Positions 8,187 through 17,318 of a stretch of 64,000 nt of DNA are shown here, piece by piece. The stretch is from JAFGRR01 sp964499235 (GTDB lineage: Bacteria; Planctomycetota; Phycisphaerae; UBA1845; Fen-1342). Each line of letters opens with the position of its first letter. Within the stretch, counting starts at the first letter, position 1. The stretch covers positions 123,097 through 187,096 of the forward strand of contig CAZCKC010000001.1 in the NCBI GenBank assembly GCA_964499235.1, given 5' to 3'. A program made the position numbers and the translations under genes. The notes under the pieces were generated by a model. The model did not search any database. It was not told the DNA's origin and saw only the letters and a list, made by a program, of their open reading frames with translations.

Positions 8187-10328
8187 ATGACGAGTGCCCA
8201 CCGGCGCACCCTGACGCTCATCGGGCTGATGCTGGCGGCCTGCGTTTGGCCGACAACGGCCCGCGAGCAACCCTCCGACCGCACGGCCCAGCTCCGCGAA
8301 GATGTCCGCCGGATGATCGCCACCGCCCGCGACCGGGTCTTTCCCGCCCTCGTCAACATCGAGGTCGTCACCGTCAACTACTACGGCGGCCAGGAGCGGA
8401 AGGGCGGCAGCATCGGCAGCGGCACGATCATTTCGCCTGCAGGCCATGTCGTCACCAACTACCACGTCACCGACAACGGCCAGGAGTTCACCGTCCGGCT
8501 GGCGGACAAGCGCGAGGTCAGCGCCCGCCTCGTCGGCGAGGACCCGCTCACCGACATCGCCGTCCTCCAGATCGACCTCGACGAGCTCGAGCCCGGCGAG
8601 ACGCTCCCGGTCGCCCAGTGGGGCGACTCCGAAAGCGTCCAGGTCGGCGACTACGTGATGGCCATGGGCTCGCCGCTCGCTTTGTCCCGCTCGGTCACGC
8701 TGGGGATCGTCTCGAACGTCGAACGCGTCTTCGTCAGCGCCGGCGGCGGCGACACCCAGGAATACCAGCTCGACGAGGGCGAGCGCACCGGCCTCTTCAC
8801 CGTCTGGATTCAGCACGACGCCCAGATCCACCCGGGCAACAGCGGCGGCCCGCTGGTCAACCTCGAAGGCGCGATCATCGGTGTCAATGAGCTTGGCGGG
8901 GCGGCCGGCCAAGGCTTCGCAATCCCGTCGAACCTCGCCCGCGAGGTGACCGAAGAGCTGATCGCCAACGGCGAGGTCGTCCGCTCGTGGGTCGGCATCG
9001 CCCTCCGCTCACTGAAGGACACCGGCTTCGACGAAGGCGTCCTGGTCAACTCCGTGGTGGCGGAGAGCCCTGCGGCCGCGGCCGGCATCGAGCCCGGCGA
9101 CGTGATCCAGGCCGTCGACGGCGAGCCGGTCACCGTTCGCTTCGCCGAGCAGCTCCCGCCGCTGATGAAGCGGATCGCCAGCCTGCCGGTCGGCTCGAGG
9201 CTCGAGTTCGCCCTGCTCCGCGACGACGACACCCACATGGTCGAGGTCGTCACCGAGAAGCTCGAGCGCGACGTCGGTGCCGAGGCCGCCTTCCGCGGCT
9301 GGGGCCTGACCGCGATGGAGATCACGCCGAAGATGGCCCGCGACCGCCGGCTCGACAGCACGGCCGGCGCGCTGCTCTCGGGCGCCCGCTCGGGCGGGCC
9401 CGCCTTTACGGCCGAGCCGGCCCTCCAGGGCGGCGACGTGATCAAGGCCATCGACGATGAGCCGATCCTCACGTTCAAGGGCCTCGTGCAACGCTACCGC
9501 GAGATCATGGACCAGGATCCGCTGCCCGAGTTCGTGCTCGTCGAGTTCGACCGCAACGGCAAGAACCACGTCACGCTGCTCGAGCCGCGGCCCGACAAGA
9601 CCGAGGACCCGCCGCGCGAGCTGCCGAAGGCCTGGATCGGCATCGCCACCCAGCCGGTCGTCCGCAACCTGGCCGAGAAGATCAACATCGGTGACCTGAC
9701 CGGCTTCCGGATCACGCGCGTCTACCCGCGAACCGAGGCCGCCCAGACCGACCTCCAGGTCGGCGACGTGATCATCAAGCTCAACGACGCCAACGCCCAG
9801 CCGCAGCGCGTCGAGGACGCCGGGATGTTCTCCCGCATGGTCCGCCAGCTCGATATTGGCGACACCGCCCAGCTGACCGTCCTGCGCGACGGCGCGCTGC
9901 AGGAGGTGCGGGTGCCGCTCGAGCGGACCCGCATCGAGCCGGCCGAGGCCCGCCGCGAGCGCAACGACGACTTCGAGTTGACGGTCCGCGAGCTGACCTT
10001 CTTCGACCGCGATGACCGTAACCTCGACGAGGACGTGGAGGGCGTGATCGTCGAGTCGGTCAAGTCCGCCGGCTGGGCCAGCCGCGCCGGCGTTCGCGGC
10101 GGCGACTTGATCCTGAAGATCAACGACGTCGGCGTGAAGAACCTGACTCTCTACCGGCGAATCATGGAGCTGATCGCCGAGCGCGAGCCGGAACGCGTCA
10201 AGTTCCTTGTCCTCCGCGGCGTCGAGACGCGCTTCCTCTTCGTCGAACCCGACTGGGAGCCCGCGCTCGCCGACGACGAAACCGACGACCAGACTGACGA
10301 CGAAGCCGTCGCCGCCACCGGAGACTAA
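8187..10328 (+). CDS. HtrA/DegP-type serine protease with four PDZ domains
   Basis: 713 residues, longer than ordinary DegP (about 450). The start is the ATG at 8187 behind GGGAGG. The N-terminal hydrophobic leader could be a lipoprotein signal (LAAC, Cys19) or an ordinary signal peptide. The chymotrypsin-fold protease carries the full triad: His93 in NYHVTDN, Asp123 in LTDIAVLQ and Ser219 in PGNSGGP. Four PDZ-like modules follow, opening near WVGIALRSL, GWGLTAMEI, WIGIATQPV and LTVRELTFF, each with a GDxIxxI(N/D)-type core. A short acidic tail ends the protein. The role is inferred as periplasmic protein quality control. It is followed by a protease-dead homologue 62 bases downstream, suggesting the two act together. 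Confidence 0.9.
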   Translation: MTSAHRRTLTLIGLMLAACVWPTTAREQPSDRTAQLREDVRRMIATARDRVFPALVNIEVVTVNYYGGQERKGGSIGSGTIISPAGHVVTNYHVTDNGQEFTVRLADKREVSARLVGEDPLTDIAVLQIDLDELEPGETLPVAQWGDSESVQVGDYVMAMGSPLALSRSVTLGIVSNVERVFVSAGGGDTQEYQLDEGERTGLFTVWIQHDAQIHPGNSGGPLVNLEGAIIGVNELGGAAGQGFAIPSNLAREVTEELIANGEVVRSWVGIALRSLKDTGFDEGVLVNSVVAESPAAAAGIEPGDVIQAVDGEPVTVRFAEQLPPLMKRIASLPVGSRLEFALLRDDDTHMVEVVTEKLERDVGAEAAFRGWGLTAMEITPKMARDRRLDSTAGALLSGARSGGPAFTAEPALQGGDVIKAIDDEPILTFKGLVQRYREIMDQDPLPEFVLVEFDRNGKNHVTLLEPRPDKTEDPPRELPKAWIGIATQPVVRNLAEKINIGDLTGFRITRVYPRTEAAQTDLQVGDVIIKLNDANAQPQRVEDAGMFSRMVRQLDIGDTAQLTVLRDGALQEVRVPLERTRIEPAEARRERNDDFELTVRELTFFDRDDRNLDEDVEGVIVESVKSAGWASRAGVRGGDLILKINDVGVKNLTLYRRIMELIAEREPERVKFLVLRGVETRFLFVEPDWEPALADDETDDQTDDEAVAATGD

Positions 10329-10390
10329 GCTCGGATTCGATACCGGCACGGCCGGCGCTTCGGCCCGTGCCCCAACTTGCAGGAGTGATC

Positions 10391-11224
10391 ATGCCTCGCC
10401 CGCTCTCGTTCCGTTGGCTGCCCATCGCGCTGATCGCCGTGGCCGCTTGGCTGCCGGCCGCGTCCGCGCAGCAGCTCAAGCAGGCCATCCAGACGTTGAT
10501 GGACACGCACGCCAACAGCCTCGTCACGGTCAAGTACGTCTTGAAGGACCCCTCCGGCTCGCAGCAGCGCGAGATGGAGGCTACCGGCGTGATGGTCGCG
10601 CCCGACGGGCTCGTGCTCTGCGCGAACACCCGCCTCGGCGGCACGCCCTTCGCCGGCAGCGGCATGACCCCGACCGAGATCAAGGTCCTCATCGGCGATG
10701 ACACCGAAGGCCTCGACGCCGAGGTCATCGGCACCGACAAGGAGCTCGACCTCGGCTGGGTCAAGATCACCGAGGAGCTCCCCACGCCACCGGCCTACCT
10801 CGACCTCGGCAACAGCACCACCGTCGAGGTCGGCGACCGGGCCTACTTCATCCGCAAGCTCGACAAGTACTTCGACCGCTGCCCGGTCGTCATCGCCGGC
10901 CACGTCGCCGCCAAGGTCGCCAAACCGCGCGCGATGTATGTCCCCTCGCCCGAGATCGTCCAGGAGCAGGGGCTGCCCGTCTTCACCGAATCGGGCCAGC
11001 TCTTCGGCTTCTTCGTGGTCCAGTTCCCCGACGCCGAAGCCCGCCAGGCCGGCAGCTCGGCCCGCTCCCGCGACGTGCTCTTCATCCTGCCGGCCGAAAA
11101 GGTCGCCGCCCAGACCGCCCTGGCCCGCGAACGCTACGACCAGGAGAAGGAAGAGGCGGCCGCCCTCGAGGCCCTCGAGGGTGAGCTCGACGGCGATACC
11201 GACGAATCGGAGCCGGCCGAGTAG
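10391..11224 (+). CDS. catalytically dead HtrA-like protein
   Basis: 277 residues. Signal peptide with probable cleavage after AASA (residue 26). The sequence follows the beta-barrel layout of the preceding protease: ATGVMVAPDGLVLCANT corresponds to its GSGTIISPAGHVVTNYHV, and GTDKELDLGWVKI to the Asp region. The His position, however, is not His, and there is no GNSGG serine block. No PDZ domain is present; the protein ends in an acidic Glu/Ala-rich tail. AGGAG lies just upstream of the ATG at 10391. It is best read as an exported pseudoprotease, perhaps a regulator or adaptor of the active HtrA encoded immediately upstream. The assignment rests on position-by-position resemblance, not on a search. 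Confidence 0.6.
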   Translation: MPRPLSFRWLPIALIAVAAWLPAASAQQLKQAIQTLMDTHANSLVTVKYVLKDPSGSQQREMEATGVMVAPDGLVLCANTRLGGTPFAGSGMTPTEIKVLIGDDTEGLDAEVIGTDKELDLGWVKITEELPTPPAYLDLGNSTTVEVGDRAYFIRKLDKYFDRCPVVIAGHVAAKVAKPRAMYVPSPEIVQEQGLPVFTESGQLFGFFVVQFPDAEARQAGSSARSRDVLFILPAEKVAAQTALARERYDQEKEEAAALEALEGELDGDTDESEPAE

Positions 11225-11372
11225 CGGTCGTCCGCAGCGTGCCATCCGGGCAGCCGATGCCGAAACGCCAAACCGGGCGGGCGGCGCGGCGGGTGGTTTG
11301 ACCCGACGCGCCGCCTGTTCCTATACTCGCCGCTCAAACTCCCTGTTTTGCGGCTCGTCCGTGAGGAACGTC

Positions 11373-12551
<1,179 letters not shown>

Positions 12552-12630
12552 GCCGCGCTGCTCGCGACGCAGGGACCGCTCACCGGCCGCTGCCGGCGGA
12601 CCGCGGGTCCCGCGGATCTTGGTTCGCAGC

Positions 12631-12655
12631 AGGGTCGCGATCAGCGGCCCTTTTT
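12631..12655 (+). terminator. Rho-independent terminator after the ABC ATPase gene
   Basis: AGGGTCGC (12631-12638) pairs with GCGGCCCT (12644-12651, one T-G wobble) around a five-base loop and runs into TTTTT. It isolates the nusA transcript from the upstream gene. Confidence 0.75.
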
Positions 12656-12687
12656 GTTGGGCCCCGCGTCACCCGGCGGGGTCGCGG

Positions 12688-12709
12688 GTCGGCAGTCGCG
12701 ACTGCCGAC
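12688..12709. promoter_or_regulatory. perfect 22-bp palindrome upstream of nusA
   Basis: The half-site GTCGGCAGTCG is followed directly by its exact reverse complement CGACTGCCGAC. It lies after the upstream terminator and about 70 bases before the nusA start, a natural position for a dimeric operator or an mRNA hairpin. No T-run follows, so it is not an intrinsic terminator. Confidence 0.5.
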
Positions 12710-12782
12710 GGAACAGACAACTGAATAGCAGTCCACCCGCCGCGCCGCGGCGCGGGACGCATCCGAAAGGATGGCAACCACC

Positions 12783-14405
12783 ATGAGCCAGGACCTCGTC
12801 CGCATCATCGACGGCATCTGCCGTGACAAGAACATCGAACGCGAAACCTTCTTCGCCGACCTCGAGAACGCGATCACCAGCGCGGTCCGCAAGGCCTACG
12901 GCGAGGAAGAGGATACCCAGGTCCGCCTCGACCCGCTCAGCGGCCAGATCGCCGCCACCGTCCGCGGTGCGCCCGTCGACATGGTTACCCTCGGCCGCAT
13001 CGCCGCCCAAACCGCCAAGCAGGTCATCATCCAGAAGACCCGCGAGCGCGAGCGCGTCAGCATCTACGAGGACTTCTCCGAGCGCCAGGGCACCATCCTC
13101 ACCGGTACCGTCGTCCGTATCGAGGGCGCCAACCTGCTCGTCAACATCGGCCGCACCGAAGGCTTCCTACCGCGCAGCGAGCGCATCCCCGGCGAGACCC
13201 ACCAGGTCGGTGAGCGCATCCGCGTCATGATCCTCGACGTCCGCGAGCAGGGAAACCAGGTCAAGGTCGTCCTCTCCCGCTCGCACCCCGACTTCATCGT
13301 CCGCCTCTTCGAGCTCGAGGTCCCCGAGGTCGCCGAGCGCGTCATCGAGATCCGGGCCCTCGCCCGTGAGGCCGGCTACCGCACCAAGGTCGCCGTCAGC
13401 TCCATCGACACCAAGGTCGACGCCGTCGGCGCCTGCGTCGGCGTCCGCGGCAGCCGCATCAAGAACATCGTCGACGAGCTCAGCGGCGAGAAGATCGACA
13501 TCGTCCGCTGGAACGAGTCCAGCCAGATCCTCATCCAAAACGCCCTCAAGCCCGCCGAGGTCCAGGAGATCGCGCTCGGCTTCGAGCTCGGCAAGGCCAC
13601 CGTCGTCGTCGCCGAAGACCAGCTCTCGCTCGCCATCGGCAAGCGCGGCCAGAACGTCCGCCTTGCCGCCCGCCTCACCAAGTGGGACATCGACATCATC
13701 ACCCCCGAGGTCTACAACAAGAACCTCGAGATCCTCGACGCCGTGATCAAGTCCGTCGGCGAAGTCGACGACATCGTCATCGACAAGCTGATGGCCGTCG
13801 GCATCGTCTCCGTCATGGACCTCGACGACGTGGGCCCCGAATTGCTCGTCTCTGACCTCGAGCTCGAACAGGAGCTCGCCGACAAGATCGTTGAGGCCGC
13901 CGGCGAAGAGGTCATCCGCCAGGAAGAGGAAAAAGAGGCCGCCGCCAAGGCCAAGGCCGAACAGGACCGCCTCGCCGCTGCGAACAGCGGCTTCGAGGCC
14001 GAGAGCACTTCCCAGTTCGTGGCGGCCGAAGGCGAAGGCGCCCCGCCGATCGCCCCCGACGCTGCAGCGCCCACCAGCGACGTCGGTGGCATCGACGCCG
14101 AGCTCACCGGCGCGCCGCCCGCCCCCGAGCCCACCGGCGACAGCCCCGCCGACGAGCTGCCCAGCACCGCTGAGGCTGCCGCCGAGCCGGACATGCTCTC
14201 GCCGGTCGAGTCGCCCGCCGAGCCGCCCGCGATTCCGCCCGCGCCCGAAGAAAAGCTCCAGCAGCTCGCCGAGTCGGGCGAGGACGTCATGCCGACCGAC
14301 GTCGGCGAGCCCTCCGCCGGCCCCGAGGATCCGCAGCAGCCGCCCCCGGAACCGGAAACGCCCTCCGAATCGGAAACGCCACCGGAGTCTGAAACCAAGT
14401 CCTGA
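12783..14405 (+). CDS. nusA: transcription termination/antitermination factor NusA
   Basis: 540 residues from the ATG at 12783 (a start at 12771 is also possible; GAAAGG sits directly before it and better serves the later ATG). Order of domains: N-terminal RNA polymerase-binding domain (MSQDLVRIIDGICRDK...), S1 domain (GTILTGTVVRIEGANLLVNI, from about residue 100), KH1 (DAVGACVGVRGSRIKNI), KH2 (SLAIGKRGQNVRLAARLT) and a helix-hairpin-helix-like segment (VDDIVIDKLMAVGIVSVMDL). The last 150 or so residues are a low-complexity Pro/Glu/Ala tail, an unusual addition. No rimP, infB or rbfA neighbours are found, so the usual nusA operon is not conserved here. Confidence 0.95.
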   Translation: MSQDLVRIIDGICRDKNIERETFFADLENAITSAVRKAYGEEEDTQVRLDPLSGQIAATVRGAPVDMVTLGRIAAQTAKQVIIQKTRERERVSIYEDFSERQGTILTGTVVRIEGANLLVNIGRTEGFLPRSERIPGETHQVGERIRVMILDVREQGNQVKVVLSRSHPDFIVRLFELEVPEVAERVIEIRALAREAGYRTKVAVSSIDTKVDAVGACVGVRGSRIKNIVDELSGEKIDIVRWNESSQILIQNALKPAEVQEIALGFELGKATVVVAEDQLSLAIGKRGQNVRLAARLTKWDIDIITPEVYNKNLEILDAVIKSVGEVDDIVIDKLMAVGIVSVMDLDDVGPELLVSDLELEQELADKIVEAAGEEVIRQEEEKEAAAKAKAEQDRLAAANSGFEAESTSQFVAAEGEGAPPIAPDAAAPTSDVGGIDAELTGAPPAPEPTGDSPADELPSTAEAAAEPDMLSPVESPAEPPAIPPAPEEKLQQLAESGEDVMPTDVGEPSAGPEDPQQPPPEPETPSESETPPESETKS

Positions 14406-14515
14406 TCACCGCCGGAATCGCTGGCCCGCTCCGCCCCAGCCCCCCCGCGTTGCTCGGGTCACGGGGCGGACGGCTCGCCGCGAGCCGGTGCCGAGGCGGG
14501 GGAGGCCCACTCGCG

Positions 14516-15904
14516 GTGAAGCTGAAATCAACGCCCGGCACTGACTGGATCCTGCTGCTGTTCCTCGCCGTCGTGCAGGCTGGTGGCCTCGCCCTCCCTC
14601 ACCTCGGTAGCGACCCAGCCCAGCAGGCCACCTTGACGTTGCTGGCCTACCTCGTCTCCGGCCTCTCGTACGCGGGGCTGCTCGTCTGGGTGTGGCTCGT
14701 GCCCCTGGCGGCTCGCCCCGGCCGGGGAGCTCTGTTGTTCCTCCTCGTGGCCGGCGCCGCCTTCCGCGCCATCCTCTTCCCGCTCGATCCCGCGCTCAGC
14801 CAGGACGTCCAGCGCTTCCGCTGGGAAGGGCTCGTCCAGCAGGCCGGCTTCAACCCCTTCATCCATCCCCCGGATGACCCGCAACTTGCCGACCTCGCCG
14901 CCGCGCATCCCGACCTCTACGCCCGCCTCGAAGCCCCGCATCGCCCCATCCCGACGATCTACCCGCCGACCACGCAACTCCTCTTCCGCCTCAACGCCGC
15001 GCTCTTCGATGCCAGCCTGTGGGGCTGGAAGCTCATCCTGCTCGCATTCGATCTGCTCCTCGTCGCCGCCGTCGCCCTTCTACTGCGCTTCGAGCAGCGC
15101 CCGCTCATCGGCCTCGCCGCGCTCTGGTGGTGTCCGCTGCTCCTCATCGAAACCTACGAGGGCGGGCACATCGACCTCATCGGCGTGAGCCTCCTCGCAA
15201 TCGCCATCCTGGCCGCCGTCCGAAACCTCTGGCCGCTCGCCGCCGTCACCATCGCGCTGGCCGTCAACGTCAAGTACCTCTGGCCCGCGCTCGGCGCGAT
15301 CGTCCTGCTCCGCACGCTGCCAACCTGGCGCAGCCGGATCCTCTTCACCGTTACCACCGCAGCGCTCGTCGCGCTGCTGTGGATTCCGTACGCCGACGGC
15401 TTCTCCCGCGGCCTCGAGACCGCCGGGATGTTCGCCGCTGAGTGGCACTTCAATGATTATGTCCTCGGCCAAGTTCGAGAGCTCTACCCGCCGAAGTCCC
15501 TCCAGCCCATACGCATCGCCCTCGGCCTCAGCATCCTCGCCGCCGCCGCACTCGCCCTCGTCGGCCCCCGCCGCCCGAACGCCGACGTCTGGCTCGTCGC
15601 CGGCTTTGCGCTGCTGCTCAGCCCGGTCGTCTTCCCGTGGTATCTGATCTGGATCGTCCCGGCCCTCGCGCGCGGTCCGGCGTTGTGGGTAGCCCTCTGG
15701 GTCATCACCGTGCCGGCCGTCCACCTCACGCACGCGCGTTACGTCGCCTCGGGATTCTGGGACGACCTGCCTCAGCTCAGCGAGCTCGTGACGCTGGGTC
15801 CGCTCTTCCTGCTTATCGTCGCCTGGCTCGCCCGCCTGCTCGTCCACCCCTTCCTCGCCACGCCACAGACCCCATGCGAAGAGAAAGTGACGCCGCATGC
15901 GTAA
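14516..15904 (+). CDS. multi-spanning membrane glycosyltransferase, GT87/DUF2029-like
   Basis: 462 residues, about eleven predicted membrane segments. The loop after the second or third helix contains DPALSQDVQRFRWEG, the acidic motif typical of GT-C polyprenyl-phosphate-sugar-dependent transferases, followed by NPFIHPPDDPQL and YPPTTQLLF as in mannosyl-/glucosyltransferases of the GT87 group. The start was placed at the GTG at 14516 because GGGGGAGG lies about ten bases upstream and no signal precedes it. The gene overlaps the next by eight bases. The downstream gene encodes a GT2 domain of the kind that makes polyprenyl-phosphate sugars, a plausible donor supplier for this enzyme (inference). 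Confidence 0.7.
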   Translation: MKLKSTPGTDWILLLFLAVVQAGGLALPHLGSDPAQQATLTLLAYLVSGLSYAGLLVWVWLVPLAARPGRGALLFLLVAGAAFRAILFPLDPALSQDVQRFRWEGLVQQAGFNPFIHPPDDPQLADLAAAHPDLYARLEAPHRPIPTIYPPTTQLLFRLNAALFDASLWGWKLILLAFDLLLVAAVALLLRFEQRPLIGLAALWWCPLLLIETYEGGHIDLIGVSLLAIAILAAVRNLWPLAAVTIALAVNVKYLWPALGAIVLLRTLPTWRSRILFTVTTAALVALLWIPYADGFSRGLETAGMFAAEWHFNDYVLGQVRELYPPKSLQPIRIALGLSILAAAALALVGPRRPNADVWLVAGFALLLSPVVFPWYLIWIVPALARGPALWVALWVITVPAVHLTHARYVASGFWDDLPQLSELVTLGPLFLLIVAWLARLLVHPFLATPQTPCEEKVTPHA

Positions 15905-17237
15905 CCACGCCCGCATCGCCGTCGTCATCCCCGCCCTCAACGAGGCCGACGCCATCGGCCGCGTCATCCGCGACATCCCCGACTGGGTCGACCGCGTTCT
16001 CGTCGCCGACAACGGCTCGACCGACGCCACCGCCGCAGTCGCCCAGGACGCCGGCGCCACCGTCGTCAGCGAACCGCACCGCGGCTACGGCCAAGCCTGC
16101 CTGACCGCGCTCGCCGCGCTCGCCGCCGACCCGCCCGCCATCGTCGTCTTCCTCGACGGCGACTACAGCGACTTCCCCGCCCAGATGGACCGCCTCGTCG
16201 ACCCGATCGCCGCCGGCGAGCAGGACCTCGTCATCGGCTCGCGTGTTCGCGGCCAGGCCGCCCGCGGCGCCCTCACCCCCCAGGCCCGCTTCGGCAACTG
16301 GCTCGCGTGCCGTCTGATCCGCTCCTTCTGGCACGTGACCTTCACCGACCTCGGCCCGTTCCGCGCCATCCGCTGGGACGCCCTCCAGCAACTCGAGATG
16401 GCCGACCCGAACTACGGCTGGACCGTCGAGATGCAGGTCAAGGCCGTCCAGCGCAGCCTCCGCGTCACCGAGGTCCCCGTCGACTACCGCCCACGCATCG
16501 GTAAGTCCAAGGTCTCCGGCACGATCCGCGGCGTCTGGGGCGCCGGCACCAAGATCCTCGGCACCATCTTCCAGGCCGCCGCGCAACCTGCGGGGGCTGG
16601 CCCGAACCGCCGCGTCGCCACCCGGGTCTGCATCTTCAGCCGCTACCCGACCCCCGGCGAGACCAAGACCCGCCTGATCCCCGCGCTCGGTGCCGAGCAG
16701 GCGGCCGCTCTCCAGACCCACCTGACCCGCCGCACCCTCGCCGAGCTGAAAAAACTTCGCCGGCGGGATGATTTCCAGCTCGAAGTGCGTTTTGATGGGG
16801 AGGACCGCAAACAAATGCGGGCGCTCTTCGGCAGCGACCTCGCCTACGAGCCGCAAGGCCCCGGCGACCTCGGCGAAAAGCTCACCCGCGCGGCCGACGA
16901 CGCCTTCGCCGCCGGTCTCGAGCAGCTCGTCTTCGTCGGCGTCGATTGTCCCGCGCTCACGAGCGCCCACGTGATGGCCGCCGTCTGGGCGCTGGGCGAC
17001 GCCGACTCGGCCATCGGCCCCGCGGAGGATGGTGGCTATTACCTGCTCGCGCTCAAGCAGCCGTGCCCGTCAGCCTTTGAAGGGATCACCTGGGGCACCG
17101 ACGCCGTCTGCAACCAGACCCGCGAGCGGCTCGCCGCCGCCGGCCTCCGCGTGGTCGCGCTCGCCTTGCTCGCCGACGTTGATCGCCCCGAAGACTTGGT
17201 CGCGCAGGGGCTTGGCGACTGGGTTAAGAATCGCTGA
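15897..17237 (+). CDS. fusion of a GT2 glycosyltransferase and a CofC-like (TIGR04282/DUF2064) transferase
   Basis: 446 residues. Residues 1-235 form a GT2 GT-A domain of the dolichyl-phosphate-mannose synthase type: VVIPALNEADAIGRVI, ADNGSTDAT and FLDGDYSDFP with its DxD-equivalent. Residues 243-446 form a nucleotidyltransferase-like GT-A domain: VCIFSRYPTPGETKTRL, FVGVDCPAL, IGPAEDGGYYLLAL and FEGITWGTD, as in DUF2064 proteins annotated as rSAM/selenodomain-associated or arsenosugar transferases. There is no membrane anchor after the GT2 domain. The gene begins within the end of the GT87-like gene (eight-base overlap), so the two proteins are translationally coupled. The product is unknown; a lipid-linked or modified sugar is a reasonable guess. 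Confidence 0.82.
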   Translation: MRNHARIAVVIPALNEADAIGRVIRDIPDWVDRVLVADNGSTDATAAVAQDAGATVVSEPHRGYGQACLTALAALAADPPAIVVFLDGDYSDFPAQMDRLVDPIAAGEQDLVIGSRVRGQAARGALTPQARFGNWLACRLIRSFWHVTFTDLGPFRAIRWDALQQLEMADPNYGWTVEMQVKAVQRSLRVTEVPVDYRPRIGKSKVSGTIRGVWGAGTKILGTIFQAAAQPAGAGPNRRVATRVCIFSRYPTPGETKTRLIPALGAEQAAALQTHLTRRTLAELKKLRRRDDFQLEVRFDGEDRKQMRALFGSDLAYEPQGPGDLGEKLTRAADDAFAAGLEQLVFVGVDCPALTSAHVMAAVWALGDADSAIGPAEDGGYYLLALKQPCPSAFEGITWGTDAVCNQTRERLAAAGLRVVALALLADVDRPEDLVAQGLGDWVKNR

Positions 17238-17318
17238 GTTCCGCCGCCCGCGAAAGTGCGACAAGTTTAGTCGTCCATTACACTCCGTGCCCGCACGTCA
17301 CACATCTCGGAGCAACGT

